Source: Algoriphagus taiwanensis
GTDB taxonomy: Bacteria; Bacteroidota; Bacteroidia; Cytophagales; Cyclobacteriaceae
Reading direction: 5' to 3'
Assembly (NCBI RefSeq): GCF_036245645.1
Contig: NZ_BTPE01000004.1
Coordinates: 1-64,000, forward strand
Length of the DNA: 64,000 bases
Both the position numbers and the translations under genes were made by a program. Numbering within the stretch: position 1 is the first letter of the stretch; every line of letters starts with the position of its first letter. This document shows, in pieces, positions 44,249-53,728 of the stretch. The notes under the pieces were generated by a model that ran no database searches, had not been told where the DNA came from, and worked only from the letters and a program-made list of their open reading frames with translations.

Positions 44249-44929
44249 TCAAATCCAGCTTTCTGTCAATTCTCTATACCACCTTATCGGGCAATCTCGC
44301 TGAAAAATTTTCAGCAACTCAACTCTTGATTCTTCAGAAATGGTGGTATTTGCTTGAATTTGACCCAAACGGATATTCCAAATTCGGTTGGTTTCAGCTA
44401 AATAGGCAATCTTTTCCATTGGCTTTAGGGGTTTATCCGGGAAGCCTAAATGGAGGATTACTTTAGTCAGAAAAGCTTCAAAAGTGGGGTCAAAAGTCCA
44501 ATTTGCATCTTTGCATAGTTGGGCATATTCCTTTAAAAAATCCAATGTCTCAAAGGCATGAATTTCTTCATTTTTGGAAATGAGGTTCTCTTCTAACAAG
44601 ATAAATGCTTGTGAAAAATTTTTGAGAAGACGGTGAGTTTGAATGAGCAATAGGGAATAGAGGTGACTCCCGTTCGTGTTTTCTGGAATTTCCAGCTGAT
44701 TGATTTCTTCCAAAATCGGTAGAGCCTTTTCGTATTCCTGATGGTCAAAATAGATAGTTGCAAGTTGGGTCTTTGTCATATACTCAACTAACTCAGGAGC
44801 AAAATCCTCTCTTACAGTATCTATGTAATCCAGTGTGAATTGGACTTTGGTCTGCGTATCTGCATCCCGAAGCTCTCGGTAAAGTTTTAGGATAAATTCC
44901 TTGGAAAAAAATTCGGTGGGGTGGGGCAA
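44249..44929 (-). CDS. Hypothetical helical (TPR-like) protein
   Basis: A 226-aa helical protein with TPR-like repeats (LATIYFDHQEYEKALPILEE, LLIQTHRLLKNFSQAFILLE). No signal peptide or membrane segment. AT-rich codon use like the adjacent higBA genes. It begins with a TTG, 14 bases after the higA stop; no ATG is available upstream, so the start is uncertain. It may be a third member of the toxin-antitoxin operon or an unrelated passenger. Confidence 0.6.
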   Translation of the reverse strand: MPHPTEFFSKEFILKLYRELRDADTQTKVQFTLDYIDTVREDFAPELVEYMTKTQLATIYFDHQEYEKALPILEEINQLEIPENTNGSHLYSLLLIQTHRLLKNFSQAFILLEENLISKNEEIHAFETLDFLKEYAQLCKDANWTFDPTFEAFLTKVILHLGFPDKPLKPMEKIAYLAETNRIWNIRLGQIQANTTISEESRVELLKIFQRDCPIRWYRELTESWI

Positions 44930-44943
44930 TTTCTTTTGAGTTA

Positions 44944-45243
44944 CTATTCGATCGTTAATGAGATTTTTTTACCAAGACCCAGTTCAAGAATTCGGTATAG
45001 GGTGGAAAGTTGTATATCACTTTTCCCGTTTTCAATTCTAGAAATAAAGCTTTTTTTAGTTCCTGTTTTTTTAGCAAGTTCTTCTTGGGTCATTTTCGAA
45101 AGCCTTCGTTCTTCTTTGATAAGCTCTCCAATGGCAAATGCTTTCGCTTTTGCTTCAAAAGCCATCCTTTTTTCTTCCCCAACATGACCATACCTTTTAT
45201 CAAGGTGTTGTTCAAATGTTTTGATTGATTCCTTTTCTTTCAT
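44944..45243 (-). CDS. higA: HigA-type antitoxin, XRE family
   Basis: A 99-aa DNA-binding antitoxin. The helix-turn-helix KMTQEELAKKTGTKKSFISR followed by IENGKSDIQLSTLYRILE is a clear XRE motif; the N-terminal half (residues 1-50) is helical. It starts one base after the stop of the full-length higB frame (TAA-A-ATG), typical of HigBA. It would bind HigB and repress the operon. It is intact although its toxin is frameshifted. Confidence 0.9.
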   Translation of the reverse strand: MKEKESIKTFEQHLDKRYGHVGEEKRMAFEAKAKAFAIGELIKEERRLSKMTQEELAKKTGTKKSFISRIENGKSDIQLSTLYRILELGLGKKISLTIE

Positions 45244-45244
45244 T

Positions 45245-45594
45245 TTACCGTTGTTTATTTTTCTCTCGGAAGTAGTCAGCTTTTATCCTTAATGCTTTTT
45301 CTATTTCTTTTTGAGGTGTTTTTTGAGACTTTTTTTGAAAACCATTGAAGAGAATGATGAGGTTACCTTCATCAAAACAGCAGAAAATCCTAAAATATTA
45401 CTGCTGTATTCGATTCTTATTTCGTAAAGCCCATCATAGGAAGTCATTTGAGAAAAGAACTTTGCTGGGATTCTATCCAATACCATAACCATATAAAGTA
45501 CTTCATCCACCTTGCCTTGTACTTTTTCGGGAAGTTCGGTGAAAAAGTCCTCGAAATAGTTCTTATAGAAAATCAGCCTTCTTTTTTTCTCCAC
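45245..45594 (-). pseudogene. higB: HigB/RelE-type toxin, frameshifted
   Basis: The first 65 or so residues follow the RelE/HigB pattern (FYKNYFEDFF, IPAKFF, DGLYEIRIE). At the AAAA run 45392-45395 (TTTT on the coding strand) the frame slips: the original frame continues with unrelated residues and stops at 45301, whereas the +2 frame restores FRIFCCFDEGNLIILFNGF and ends with TAA at 45245, one base before higA. One missing T explains it. It could be an inactivating deletion, a programmed slip or a sequencing error. Start is a GTG. Expected product 116 aa. Confidence 0.85.
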
Positions 45595-45657
45595 GCAGTA
45601 AAGTTAACGAATAATGGTACAAAAGGATGGGTTGAATCTAAAAAGAGAGGTTATTTT

Positions 45658-45819
45658 TTAAAAATCAGCTGGTACTAGCAATTGATTTTTAAGTAGATAC
45701 TTTGAGTTTGCTTCCGTTTTGAGAACGGCTGAAAGCATGGCGATTCCTTGTTCAGTGAATACTAGAGGTAGAGTTCTCCTGCCTCCATAAGAACTTGAGG
45801 TTCCAATTTGGAACCTTAA
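45658..45819 (-). pseudogene. Truncated ORF6N-domain gene fragment
   Basis: On the minus strand 53 codons read LRFQIGTSSSYGGRRTLPLV then FTEQGIAMLSAVLKTEA and a stop; this is the central part of an ORF6N (KilA-N-related) domain, a phage/TA-associated DNA-binding domain. An in-frame stop lies two codons upstream and the N-terminal part is missing, so this is a decayed fragment. The first bases overlap the stop of the 68-aa gene. Confidence 0.75.
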
Positions 45820-46022
45820 AAATTTTTAATTATGTAAAATATTAAGGTTGTAATTGAGATTAGGAATATTGTCAAGCTACCCATACAACCTTTTGATACA
45901 GCTCTTCCAATTTTTTGATCTCTACCACTCTTTGTTAAAGGTATTCCAATTTTCCTTGAGACGTTTGCTTTTGCTCCTGAAATACCAGAAAGCCTTTTCC
46001 ATGAAAATCCACCTTTGTTCAT
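45816..46022 (-). CDS. Small MNKGGFSW-type membrane protein
   Basis: A 68-aa protein. The N-terminus MNKGGFSWKRLSGISGAK, a KIGIPLTKSGRDQKIGR middle and a C-terminal membrane segment (GSLTIFLISITTLIFYII) match a small conserved Bacteroidota family I recall, with one membrane anchor and a basic soluble part. Function unknown. It lies at the left end of the accessory islet downstream of comM. Confidence 0.75.
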   Translation of the reverse strand: MNKGGFSWKRLSGISGAKANVSRKIGIPLTKSGRDQKIGRAVSKGCMGSLTIFLISITTLIFYIIKNF

Positions 46023-46067
46023 ATTTTTACAATTTTAAGATTCTTAAATTTTCCATTTTAAAACTTC

Positions 46068-47606
46068 CTAACCAGCCCATCCTTCTCGATCCAGGCTTCT
46101 GTATTGAATTGCCTCGGCCAGATGCTCCACTTTGATAGCCTCGCTTCCCGCGATATCTGCGATGGTTCGGGCGACCTTCAAGATGCGGTCGTAGGCTCGG
46201 GCAGATAAGCCGAGTCGCTCCATGGCGGTTTTGAGCAGGGCTTTTCCAGCTTCATTGATCTGGCAGACTTCCTTGACCATGTGAGAGGGCATCATGGCAT
46301 TGCAGTAGACTTCGGGGTTGTTTTGAAAACGTTCTTTTTGCTTTTCCCGACCCTGAATCACCCGCTCGCGGATGGCTTTGCTGGATTCGGCCTTGCGGGT
46401 GGAGGTCATTTCGTCGAATTTGACTGGAGTCACTTCCACATGCAGGTCGATCCGGTCGAGTAGGGGACCGCTGACCTTGTTGAGGTAGCGCTGTACGATG
46501 CCTGGTCCGCAGACGCATTCCTTTTCGGGATGGTTGTAGTAGCCACAAGGGCAGGGATTCATGCTGGCGATCAGCATAAAGTTGGCCGGATAGTCCACGG
46601 AGACTTTAGCACGGGAGATGGTCACTTTCCTTTCTTCCAAGGGTTGGCGCATCACTTCCAGGACAGTCCGCTTGAACTCCGGAAGTTCGTCCAGAAACAA
46701 TACCCCATTGTGGGCCAAGGAGATTTCTCCGGGTTGAGGGTTGCCGCCGCCACCGACCAAGGCTACGTCAGAGATGGTATGGTGTGGACTTCGAAAAGGC
46801 CTTTGAGCCAGTAGAGAGGCATTTCGTCCCAATTTTCCGGCTACGGAATGGATCTTGGTGGTCTCCAAAGCTTCCTGCAAGGAAAGGGGAGGAAGAATGG
46901 AAGGCAATCGCTTGGCGAGCATGGTTTTCCCGGCTCCGGGAGGACCGATCATGATCACATTGTGACCTCCGGCTGCAGCGATCTCCATGGCCCGTTTGAT
47001 ATTTTCCTGACCCTGCACATCGGCAAAGTCAAATTCATTTTCATCCAAAGAATGATAAAAGATCTCCCGGGTATCAGTAACCAAGGGCTCAATGTCCAAA
47101 TTGCCTTGCAGAAACTCCACCGCTTGGTCCAAGGTCTCCACTCCGATGATGTCGATGTTGTTCACGATGGAGGCCTCTTTGGCATTTTCCAGCGGAAGGA
47201 TAAAGCCCTTGAATCCCCGCTTTCGGGCTTCGATAGCGATGGGAAGGACCCCTTTGATTGGGCGAAGATTGCCGTCTAGCGAAAGCTCACCCATGATCAC
47301 GTAGCGGTCCAATTCCGGGAAACTGACCTGCTCGGAGGCTTGAAGGATTCCCATGGCGATAGGGAGATCGTAGGCGGATCCCTCTTTTCGAATATCTGCA
47401 GGAGCCAAGTTGATGACGACCTTTTGCCTTGGCATGCGGTAATTGAAGTACTTCAGGGCAGATTCTACTCGCTGCTGGGATTCTTTGACTGCAGAATCGG
47501 GTAAGCCTACCATAAAAAAGCTGGTACCCTGTCCCACATTGACCTCGATGGTGATCAGATTGGCATCTACGCCTGAGACTGCGCTTCCAAAAGTTTTTGC
47601 AACCAT
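46068..47606 (-). CDS. comM: YifB/ComM family AAA+ Mg-chelatase-like ATPase
   Basis: A 512-aa cytoplasmic AAA+ protein. The N-terminal third is a ribosomal S5/Lon-like domain (SGVDANLITIEVNVG), Walker A is GPPGAGKTMLAKR, Walker B LFLDELPEF, and the C-terminal Mg-chelatase subdomain has SARAYDRILKVARTIADI; CPCGYYNHPEKECVCG holds clustered cysteines. ComM is a DNA helicase that aids branch migration during natural transformation. Single gene. Confidence 0.92.
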   Translation of the reverse strand: MVAKTFGSAVSGVDANLITIEVNVGQGTSFFMVGLPDSAVKESQQRVESALKYFNYRMPRQKVVINLAPADIRKEGSAYDLPIAMGILQASEQVSFPELDRYVIMGELSLDGNLRPIKGVLPIAIEARKRGFKGFILPLENAKEASIVNNIDIIGVETLDQAVEFLQGNLDIEPLVTDTREIFYHSLDENEFDFADVQGQENIKRAMEIAAAGGHNVIMIGPPGAGKTMLAKRLPSILPPLSLQEALETTKIHSVAGKLGRNASLLAQRPFRSPHHTISDVALVGGGGNPQPGEISLAHNGVLFLDELPEFKRTVLEVMRQPLEERKVTISRAKVSVDYPANFMLIASMNPCPCGYYNHPEKECVCGPGIVQRYLNKVSGPLLDRIDLHVEVTPVKFDEMTSTRKAESSKAIRERVIQGREKQKERFQNNPEVYCNAMMPSHMVKEVCQINEAGKALLKTAMERLGLSARAYDRILKVARTIADIAGSEAIKVEHLAEAIQYRSLDREGWAG

Positions 47607-47674
47607 AGCTTTTTCAAATAAAAAAGGAAACCGATTTGGCTTCCTGAATATAGAACTTTGCGAAAATTAAATCT

Positions 47675-48043
47675 TTATTGATCCGTAAAATTTTGGCGGG
47701 GTTTGATCGTCCCGCTGGGGTCTTCCTGATTCTTTTGAGGAATGGTTTTCTTGGGTTCCTCGGTCTTGGGATGTTCAAAATCGTAGATCTTGGCCTTCAA
47801 TCCATTCATTTCATTTTGCATCTTTTTGATGGTAGAGTCCTGACTGCTTGCATGCATGGCAGTAGCTCCCCAAACAGCCAAAAAGACAATCAGCCCGGTC
47901 AAAAACACCTTTACCATGGACTGAGGTGTGATCGGATCCATATTGAAAGTGGCTCCCAGCGTATCGAAGAATATAAAAAAGAGTAAGAAAATCAGGAAAT
48001 AAACCAGCAGAGCCAGTTGAAGATATAGTGAAAGCTTTTTCAT
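47675..48043 (-). CDS. Hypothetical inner-membrane protein
   Basis: A 122-aa protein with two membrane segments (about residues 6-28 and 47-62) and a cytoplasmic or periplasmic tail with a short coiled-coil (KKMQNEMNGLKAKIYD) and a Lys/Pro-rich C-terminus. No family recognised. Follows the MsbA-like ABC gene by 28 bases on the same strand, so it may be in that operon. Confidence 0.7.
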   Translation of the reverse strand: MKKLSLYLQLALLVYFLIFLLFFIFFDTLGATFNMDPITPQSMVKVFLTGLIVFLAVWGATAMHASSQDSTIKKMQNEMNGLKAKIYDFEHPKTEEPKKTIPQKNQEDPSGTIKPRQNFTDQ

Positions 48044-48071
48044 AAGTCAAAATTAAATTTTTCTAATTTAC

Positions 48072-49904
48072 TCAAACGGATTGAATACTGGAAAGCTTTT
48101 GGTAGAGGCCTTCTCTTTGCATCAATTCGGAGTGGGTTCCTTTTTGGACGATCTTCCCTTTTTCGATGACCAGAATTTCATCCGCATGCTGGATCGTACT
48201 CAGTCTATGGGCGATGACCAGGGTAGTACGATTGGTCATCAACTTGGTCAAAGCCTCCTGTACCAATTGCTCTGACTCTGAGTCCAAGGCTGAGGTGGCT
48301 TCATCCAAAATCAGAATAGGTGGATTCTTCAATACGGCACGAGCGATACTGAGTCTCTGTCTTTGTCCTCCGGAAAGCTTAGAGCCCCGGTCTCCGATAT
48401 TGGTTTGGTAGCCGTTTTCCAACTGGGATATGAAAGAATGGGCATTGGCGATTTGGGCTGCGGCGATGACCTGCTCCTCAGTGACGTCCTCAATTCCAAA
48501 AGCGATATTGTTGAAGACTGTGTCATTGAACAGGATGGATTCCTGGGTCACGATCCCCATGAGGTTTCTCAGTTGAGAAGTAGAAAAATCCCGTATATCC
48601 GTTCCGTCCAGCGCGATGCTTCCCGAGCTAGGATCATAGAATCGTGGCACCAAGTCAGCCAAAGTGGATTTTCCTCCTCCCGATGGACCTACCAGAGCGA
48701 TGGTTTTGCCTTTTTCCAAACGGAAACTGATATCCTGAAGCACCAATTGATCCTGATAGGCAAAGCTGACCCCATGAAATTCAATCTCTTTTTCGAAAGC
48801 GCTGAGCGGTTTGGGATTAGCCGGGGAGTTGATTTGCTCGGGGGTATCTACCACTTCAAAGATCCGCTCAGCCGAGGCTATTCCCCTTTGGATGCTGCTG
48901 ACTGCTCGGGAAATCTCCTTGGCAGGGTTGAGTACTTGAGTGAAGATGATGATGTAGGTAATAAAGTCCGATGCACTCAGGCTGGATTCCCCGCTCAGGA
49001 CAAGACTGCCTCCATAGACCAGAATCCCTGCTACCACGCTGACTCCGAGAAATTGGGAAATGGGAGAGGCCAGCTCGTTTTTTCGGGCCATACTCACATT
49101 GACCCGGGAGTAGTAGTCATTTTCTCCGTCAAACTTCTCCTCGGTAAATCGCTCAGCATTGAAGGCTTTGATCACCCGCATTCCACCGAGAGTTTCGTCG
49201 AGGATATTCACAATTCTGCCCAGAGATTGCTGGCTTTGTATAGCTCGCTTTTTCAGCCTTTTGGTGATTCCACCGATAATCGCTCCGGAAATAGGAATGA
49301 TCAGAATCGTAAACAAGGTCAGCTTGACTGACATAAAAAACAACACGGCGAAGTAGAGAATGATCGTGGCCGGTTCACGGAAAACCACCCTCAGGGACTG
49401 CACGATCGTGTTTTCTACCTCCTGCACATCATTGGTCATTTTGGACATCAGGTCTCCTTTGCGCTCATTGGAAAAGTAGCCCAAGTGGAGGCGGTTGACT
49501 TTTTGGAAGATGTCCATGCGCATGCCCCGAATCACGGTCGCTCTGACCTTGGCCAAAACCACTCCGGAGAGGTAGGTGAAGAGATTGGAAAGGAATACCG
49601 ATATGACGATGATGATGCAGACAAAAACGAGTGTACCGAATTTGCCATAGGCATCCTGCACCAATAAAAACCTATGGTAAAACAGGGAAGTGAAATACTC
49701 TACGGATAGGTTGAAGGAGTCAAGGCTGCGGTATTTTTCGAGAGACTGAGGCTCTACCTGCTCAAAAATGACGTCGAACAGAGGCTTGAGCAGGGTGAAA
49801 TTGAGCAGGCCAAAGACTATCGCCAAAAAGGCGTAGAAGATGTAAATCGGAACAAACCTGCCAAAGGGCCGGGCATAGGAAAGGATCCGAAAGTAGGTGT
49901 TCAT
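48072..49904 (-). CDS. ABC transporter, fused permease and ATPase (MsbA-like)
   Basis: A 610-aa half-transporter: six membrane helices (about residues 1-340) then an ATPase domain with Walker A GPSGGGKST, signature LSGGQRQR, Walker B LILDEATSALD and H-loop IAHRL. It resembles lipid A/lipid flippases of the MsbA group and multidrug exporters; substrate is inferred. The ATG at 49904 is one codon after a TTG and is preferred. A small membrane protein gene follows 28 bases downstream. Confidence 0.92.
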   Translation of the reverse strand: MNTYFRILSYARPFGRFVPIYIFYAFLAIVFGLLNFTLLKPLFDVIFEQVEPQSLEKYRSLDSFNLSVEYFTSLFYHRFLLVQDAYGKFGTLVFVCIIIVISVFLSNLFTYLSGVVLAKVRATVIRGMRMDIFQKVNRLHLGYFSNERKGDLMSKMTNDVQEVENTIVQSLRVVFREPATIILYFAVLFFMSVKLTLFTILIIPISGAIIGGITKRLKKRAIQSQQSLGRIVNILDETLGGMRVIKAFNAERFTEEKFDGENDYYSRVNVSMARKNELASPISQFLGVSVVAGILVYGGSLVLSGESSLSASDFITYIIIFTQVLNPAKEISRAVSSIQRGIASAERIFEVVDTPEQINSPANPKPLSAFEKEIEFHGVSFAYQDQLVLQDISFRLEKGKTIALVGPSGGGKSTLADLVPRFYDPSSGSIALDGTDIRDFSTSQLRNLMGIVTQESILFNDTVFNNIAFGIEDVTEEQVIAAAQIANAHSFISQLENGYQTNIGDRGSKLSGGQRQRLSIARAVLKNPPILILDEATSALDSESEQLVQEALTKLMTNRTTLVIAHRLSTIQHADEILVIEKGKIVQKGTHSELMQREGLYQKLSSIQSV

Positions 49905-50016
49905 CAAAAAGGCCGAAATTATTTGGGCCGCAAGTTACGGAAAATTAGCGGAGCGATGATTGCTCAGGTTCTTTCAGGCTTAGGATGCTTAATTCTTGAA
50001 AGCTTTCAATTGCTTA

Positions 50017-51720
50017 TCAGTAATTGAAATCAGGCCTTGTAAAATTCCATCTGAAAGCAAACTGCAGGAAATTGCTGGCTTGAGGTGCATTGAGGTCTTG
50101 GGCTGCCCTTCTTCTGTAGGTGTGGGAAAAGTCCACAAAGAAGTTGTGCTTTAGCATGTAGGAGGCATTGAAATTGGTCTGGATAACTTGATTTTCCACC
50201 CCCTGACCGATAAAATTCCCGAAGAGTCCGGTAGGGCTTCCTTCCAGCCGGTTTTTCAGGACATCTCCTCCCCAATTGACCTCTGCGGATTCATCCGCAC
50301 CAAATAGCTGATACATTCCGGTAAGATTCAGGTCTAGCCGGGGAAGGGGTTGGTAGCGGATGATTCCGACAAACTCCCTGAAATTGGCGCCTCGGGGATG
50401 GGTGAGGGGAGTTCTCCAGTTGGAGTAGGACTGGTAGTCCACTTTTTCCTGAAAAGTGTAGGGCCTTGCCTGATTCCATTCCAGCTGAAAATCCAGGTTG
50501 CTGATAGTTAAGGCATTGATGTATTTCAAGCCTGCCTGAGCACCGTATTTGTTTCTTTTTGAGCCATCTCCATCAATTTCAAAAAACTCCGTAAAGACAA
50601 ACTCATCCAAGGCAAACTGTCCATAGAGTTGAAGCCCCGGGGTGACCATCCATTTGCCGTCTATTCCGAGCATGACTTTGTCCGGAGTGCCAAGCTGCTG
50701 CTCCACCCAGCGGACCATGACCAGAGGGTTGAAGTAGTTGAAGTTGATCTTGTCTGTCATCACCGAGGCAAACCAGCCCAGATTGATCTTTTTGCCTACA
50801 TTGAAGCCCATGCGGTTGTAGGAAAAATACTTTTGGGGATATCTTCCATCCGTGGGTCTGCCACGGTCATAAAACACATCCGCAGTCATTTGAGACCAGA
50901 CATTGGTCAACTGAAATTTCCAGACCTTGGTATTGAACTTGACAAACATGTAGGGATTGGAAAAGTCCGAAATCTGGAAGGAGCGGTATCCTTCCCCGGC
51001 AAAATTCCGGTCATGCCCCACTTGCACTTCGATATGCTTGGTGATCTGAAAGGATACATGGCCCAAGGCAGAAAAATAGCTGTAGCCATTATCCTGATAT
51101 TCTTTCCAAAAACCCTCTCCGGGAACAGCCCCGTTGTATTCCGTGTATTCTTTGACCCAAGAGGGAAAAAATACTTCCGAAGTGGTGAAATAGGTATAAA
51201 ACCCTACTTTTTTGTCTACAGAACCCCTCAAAACTACCCCTCGGGCAAGCCGGGCCGGATTTTGATTGTTGTCTGTCTCAGTACCTCCGCTCAGGTAAAT
51301 CACCGGGCTGAGATGAATGTCAAATTCCTCCGAATTGTAATGGGCAAAATCACCGGGGCGTCGGTATAATTTCTTCAGAAAGGGCTTTCTCGATTCGGGG
51401 ATATCCCGCTCTGAAAACTCCCAATTGTCCTGACTCAAATAGTCCAGATTGAATTGATCGGCTTTGGACCGAATGACTTCAGGATTGGCTGCTAAGCTAT
51501 CCAGAAATCCTGCAATGATATCCCTTCGGTAGGGTTTGAATCCCGTGTTGAAAAAGGGATTATTTTGACCCTGAAGAATTTCGTATCGTTCGATTTTGTG
51601 GTAGTAATCCCGATCGTAGGGGACGTAGGAGCCCTGAGAATAAGCAAAAACGGAAATCAAACTGAAACTGAATGCCAATGCACTTCGGCAAAGCAATCGA
51701 TAGGTGACTGGAGTATGCAT
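50017..51720 (-). CDS. Outer-membrane Wzi/RemB-like beta-barrel protein
   Basis: A 567-aa exported protein with a signal peptide (about residues 1-29, ending AYSQ) and a long beta-barrel rich in aromatic alternation. It shows VPYDRDYYHKIERYEILQG early, RRPGDFAHYNSEEFDIHLSP, HIEVQVGHDRNFAGEGYR and a terminal FLQFAFRWNF strand typical of an outer-membrane C-terminus. The pattern matches Wzi capsule-assembly and RemB gliding proteins; a role in surface polysaccharide anchoring is inference. The ATG at 51720 gives the signal peptide. Confidence 0.8.
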   Translation of the reverse strand: MHTPVTYRLLCRSALAFSFSLISVFAYSQGSYVPYDRDYYHKIERYEILQGQNNPFFNTGFKPYRRDIIAGFLDSLAANPEVIRSKADQFNLDYLSQDNWEFSERDIPESRKPFLKKLYRRPGDFAHYNSEEFDIHLSPVIYLSGGTETDNNQNPARLARGVVLRGSVDKKVGFYTYFTTSEVFFPSWVKEYTEYNGAVPGEGFWKEYQDNGYSYFSALGHVSFQITKHIEVQVGHDRNFAGEGYRSFQISDFSNPYMFVKFNTKVWKFQLTNVWSQMTADVFYDRGRPTDGRYPQKYFSYNRMGFNVGKKINLGWFASVMTDKINFNYFNPLVMVRWVEQQLGTPDKVMLGIDGKWMVTPGLQLYGQFALDEFVFTEFFEIDGDGSKRNKYGAQAGLKYINALTISNLDFQLEWNQARPYTFQEKVDYQSYSNWRTPLTHPRGANFREFVGIIRYQPLPRLDLNLTGMYQLFGADESAEVNWGGDVLKNRLEGSPTGLFGNFIGQGVENQVIQTNFNASYMLKHNFFVDFSHTYRRRAAQDLNAPQASNFLQFAFRWNFTRPDFNY

Positions 51721-51835
51721 CGCCTTAAAGCTAAAAAAGAATCCCAAGATTTTTTATCAACCCCTTATTTTGCCTTTTCCCCATTGCTAAAATCACCTTA
51801 ACAAAGTTTTAACCCTTCCAAAATGGAGATATCTT

Positions 51836-51843
51836 TATCTTTG
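51836..51843 (+). promoter_or_regulatory. Bacteroidota -7 box of the PafA-like gene
   Basis: TATCTTTG matches TAnnTTTG and lies 18 bases before the ATG at 51861. No convincing TTTG was found at the -33 position. Confidence 0.45.
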
Positions 51844-51860
51844 GCAAAAAACAACAAGAA

Positions 51861-53498
51861 ATGGTAAGCAAGATCTTGGCGGTATTTTTTGCTGTGAGTC
51901 TATTTGCACTTTCTGCTTCAGCCCAACAAACGAATGATCAACCCAAATTAGTGGTTGGAATCATTGTAGACCAAATGAGACAGGAATACCTGTACAGATT
52001 TGGTGACCGATTTGGGGAAGGAGGATTCAAGAGGTTCACCGAGCAGGGATTTATGATGACCAACGGGCATTACAATTACATCCCAACTTACACCGGACCG
52101 GGCCACGCATCGGTTTATACCGGTACTACTCCGGCAACTCACGGGATCATCGCCAACAACTGGTATGTCAGACAGCTAAATCGGGCGATTTACTGCGCAG
52201 AGGATAGCACGGTCACCAATGTGGGAGGTACGCCGGGAAATGGAAATATCAGTCCCCGAAATCTGCTTTCTACCACGATTTCAGACGAACTCCGCTTTTC
52301 TACCGCAAAAAGATCCAAAGTGGTCGGAATAGCTATTAAAGACCGTGGAGCAAGTCTTCCGGCCGGTCATACCGGAGATGCTTATTGGTACGACAGTGAT
52401 AATGGAGAGTGGATGACTTCCACTTATTATCACCAGGCCTTGCCTCAATGGGCGGCCGATTTCAATACCAAAAAGAGACCGGATTACTATTTGGGACAAA
52501 CTTGGAATACTCTGTATCCGATCGAGTCTTATGTCAATTCCCTGCCGGACAACAATGATTATGAGGCTCCATTTATTGGAAAAAGCACGCCTACTTTTCC
52601 GTATGTGCTTGATTCCCTGAGAAAAAACAATGGAGACTATGGACTCATCGCATCTACCCCTTATGGCAATAGCCTGACTTTGGATTTTGCCTATGCAGCC
52701 ATTGAAGGGGAAAAGTTGGGACAAAGGGGAGTCACTGATTTGTTGGCAGTGAGCTTCTCCAGCCCGGATTACATTGGCCATCGATTCGGCCCATCCTCCA
52801 TCGAAGTGGAGGATAACTACCTGAGATTGGACAAGGATTTGGCTGCCTTCTTTGACTACCTAGATCAAAAAATCGGCAAAGGACAATATTTGGTCTTTAT
52901 CTCCGCAGATCATGCTGTGGCTGAAGTACCGAGCTATATGGTCAGTGAAAGAGTACCTGCAGGGAACTTCAATACCGGGTTGATTTTGGGGCAGTTGCGT
53001 GGTTTTGCTCAGGCCAAATATGGGGATGGCAATTGGATCCTGAATTTTTCCAATGAGCAAGTTTTCGTCAATAAAGATTTGGCCAGAGAGAAAAATATGG
53101 ATTTCGAACTCATGCAGCGAGAAATCGCCGACTATTCGCTGAGATTCAAGGGGGTGAAGGAAGCTTATACAGCTGCCGATCTCAAGAAGATGGAGTATAA
53201 TTTCGGCAGCAAGCACTTGCTGCAGATGGGATTCAATCACAAAGCTTCCGGAGATGTGCTATTCGTCTTGGAGCCGGCTTGGCTTGCGGGAGGACAAAGA
53301 GGAACCACTCATGGTTCGGGCTATACCTATGACACCCATGTGCCGATTGCGTTCTATGGTTGGGGAATCAAGCCGGGAACAAGCTCCACCTACACCACGG
53401 TAACGGATATTGCACCCACCTTGTCGGTATTGTTGAAAATCAAGTTTCCGAATGGGGCTATAGGGCAGCCGATCAAGGAGATTGTCGATGGAAAATAA
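51861..53498 (+). CDS. pafA: Exported alkaline phosphatase, PafA-like
   Basis: A 545-aa periplasmic phosphatase. Signal peptide residues 1-21 (ending ASAQ); KLVVGIIVDQMRQEYL and NYIPTYTGPGHASVYTG, whose Thr is the expected nucleophile of PafA enzymes, ISADHAVAEVP and TTHGSGYTYDTHVP supply Zn ligands. PafA is the phosphate-independent alkaline phosphatase of Flavobacteria and acts on phosphomonoesters. Monocistronic with its own -7 box and terminator. Confidence 0.9.
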   Translation: MVSKILAVFFAVSLFALSASAQQTNDQPKLVVGIIVDQMRQEYLYRFGDRFGEGGFKRFTEQGFMMTNGHYNYIPTYTGPGHASVYTGTTPATHGIIANNWYVRQLNRAIYCAEDSTVTNVGGTPGNGNISPRNLLSTTISDELRFSTAKRSKVVGIAIKDRGASLPAGHTGDAYWYDSDNGEWMTSTYYHQALPQWAADFNTKKRPDYYLGQTWNTLYPIESYVNSLPDNNDYEAPFIGKSTPTFPYVLDSLRKNNGDYGLIASTPYGNSLTLDFAYAAIEGEKLGQRGVTDLLAVSFSSPDYIGHRFGPSSIEVEDNYLRLDKDLAAFFDYLDQKIGKGQYLVFISADHAVAEVPSYMVSERVPAGNFNTGLILGQLRGFAQAKYGDGNWILNFSNEQVFVNKDLAREKNMDFELMQREIADYSLRFKGVKEAYTAADLKKMEYNFGSKHLLQMGFNHKASGDVLFVLEPAWLAGGQRGTTHGSGYTYDTHVPIAFYGWGIKPGTSSTYTTVTDIAPTLSVLLKIKFPNGAIGQPIKEIVDGK

Positions 53499-53515
53499 GT
53501 GAAGAGAAGTATTTG

Positions 53516-53546
53516 ATCCCGGGTACAAAGCCCGGGATTTTTTTTT
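53516..53546 (+). terminator. Rho-independent terminator of the PafA-like gene
   Basis: ATCCCGGG/CCCGGGAT stem (53516-53523 with 53531-53538) followed by nine Ts, 18 bases after the stop. Confidence 0.9.
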
Positions 53547-53695
53547 GGCGATCGTTCAACAAGCCTTCAAATCATCTTGAATTGGTATTGATTCCTGAAC
53601 TTGTTTTAAGACTCACTTTCTATTGAATAAAACTTAGGTTTTCTTTGCATTCGGTGGTTTTTGCGCTTGGATTTTTTTCAGGAAGTTGATTAATT

Positions 53696-53728
53696 TGAGC
53701 TATTCATTTTTAATTATGAGCTATTCAT
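53696..53728 (+). repeat. 12-base direct repeat spanning the RAYT start codon
   Basis: TGAGCTATTCAT occurs at 53696-53707 and 53717-53728, a 21-base period. The second copy overlaps the ATG of the Y1-transposase-like gene. The rest of the preceding 150 bases shows nothing. Confidence 0.5.

Noticed and set aside
53500..53715. REP palindromes expected beside a RAYT gene
   Set aside because: Only a terminator and a short direct repeat were found; no GTAG-type REP hairpin pair is evident.
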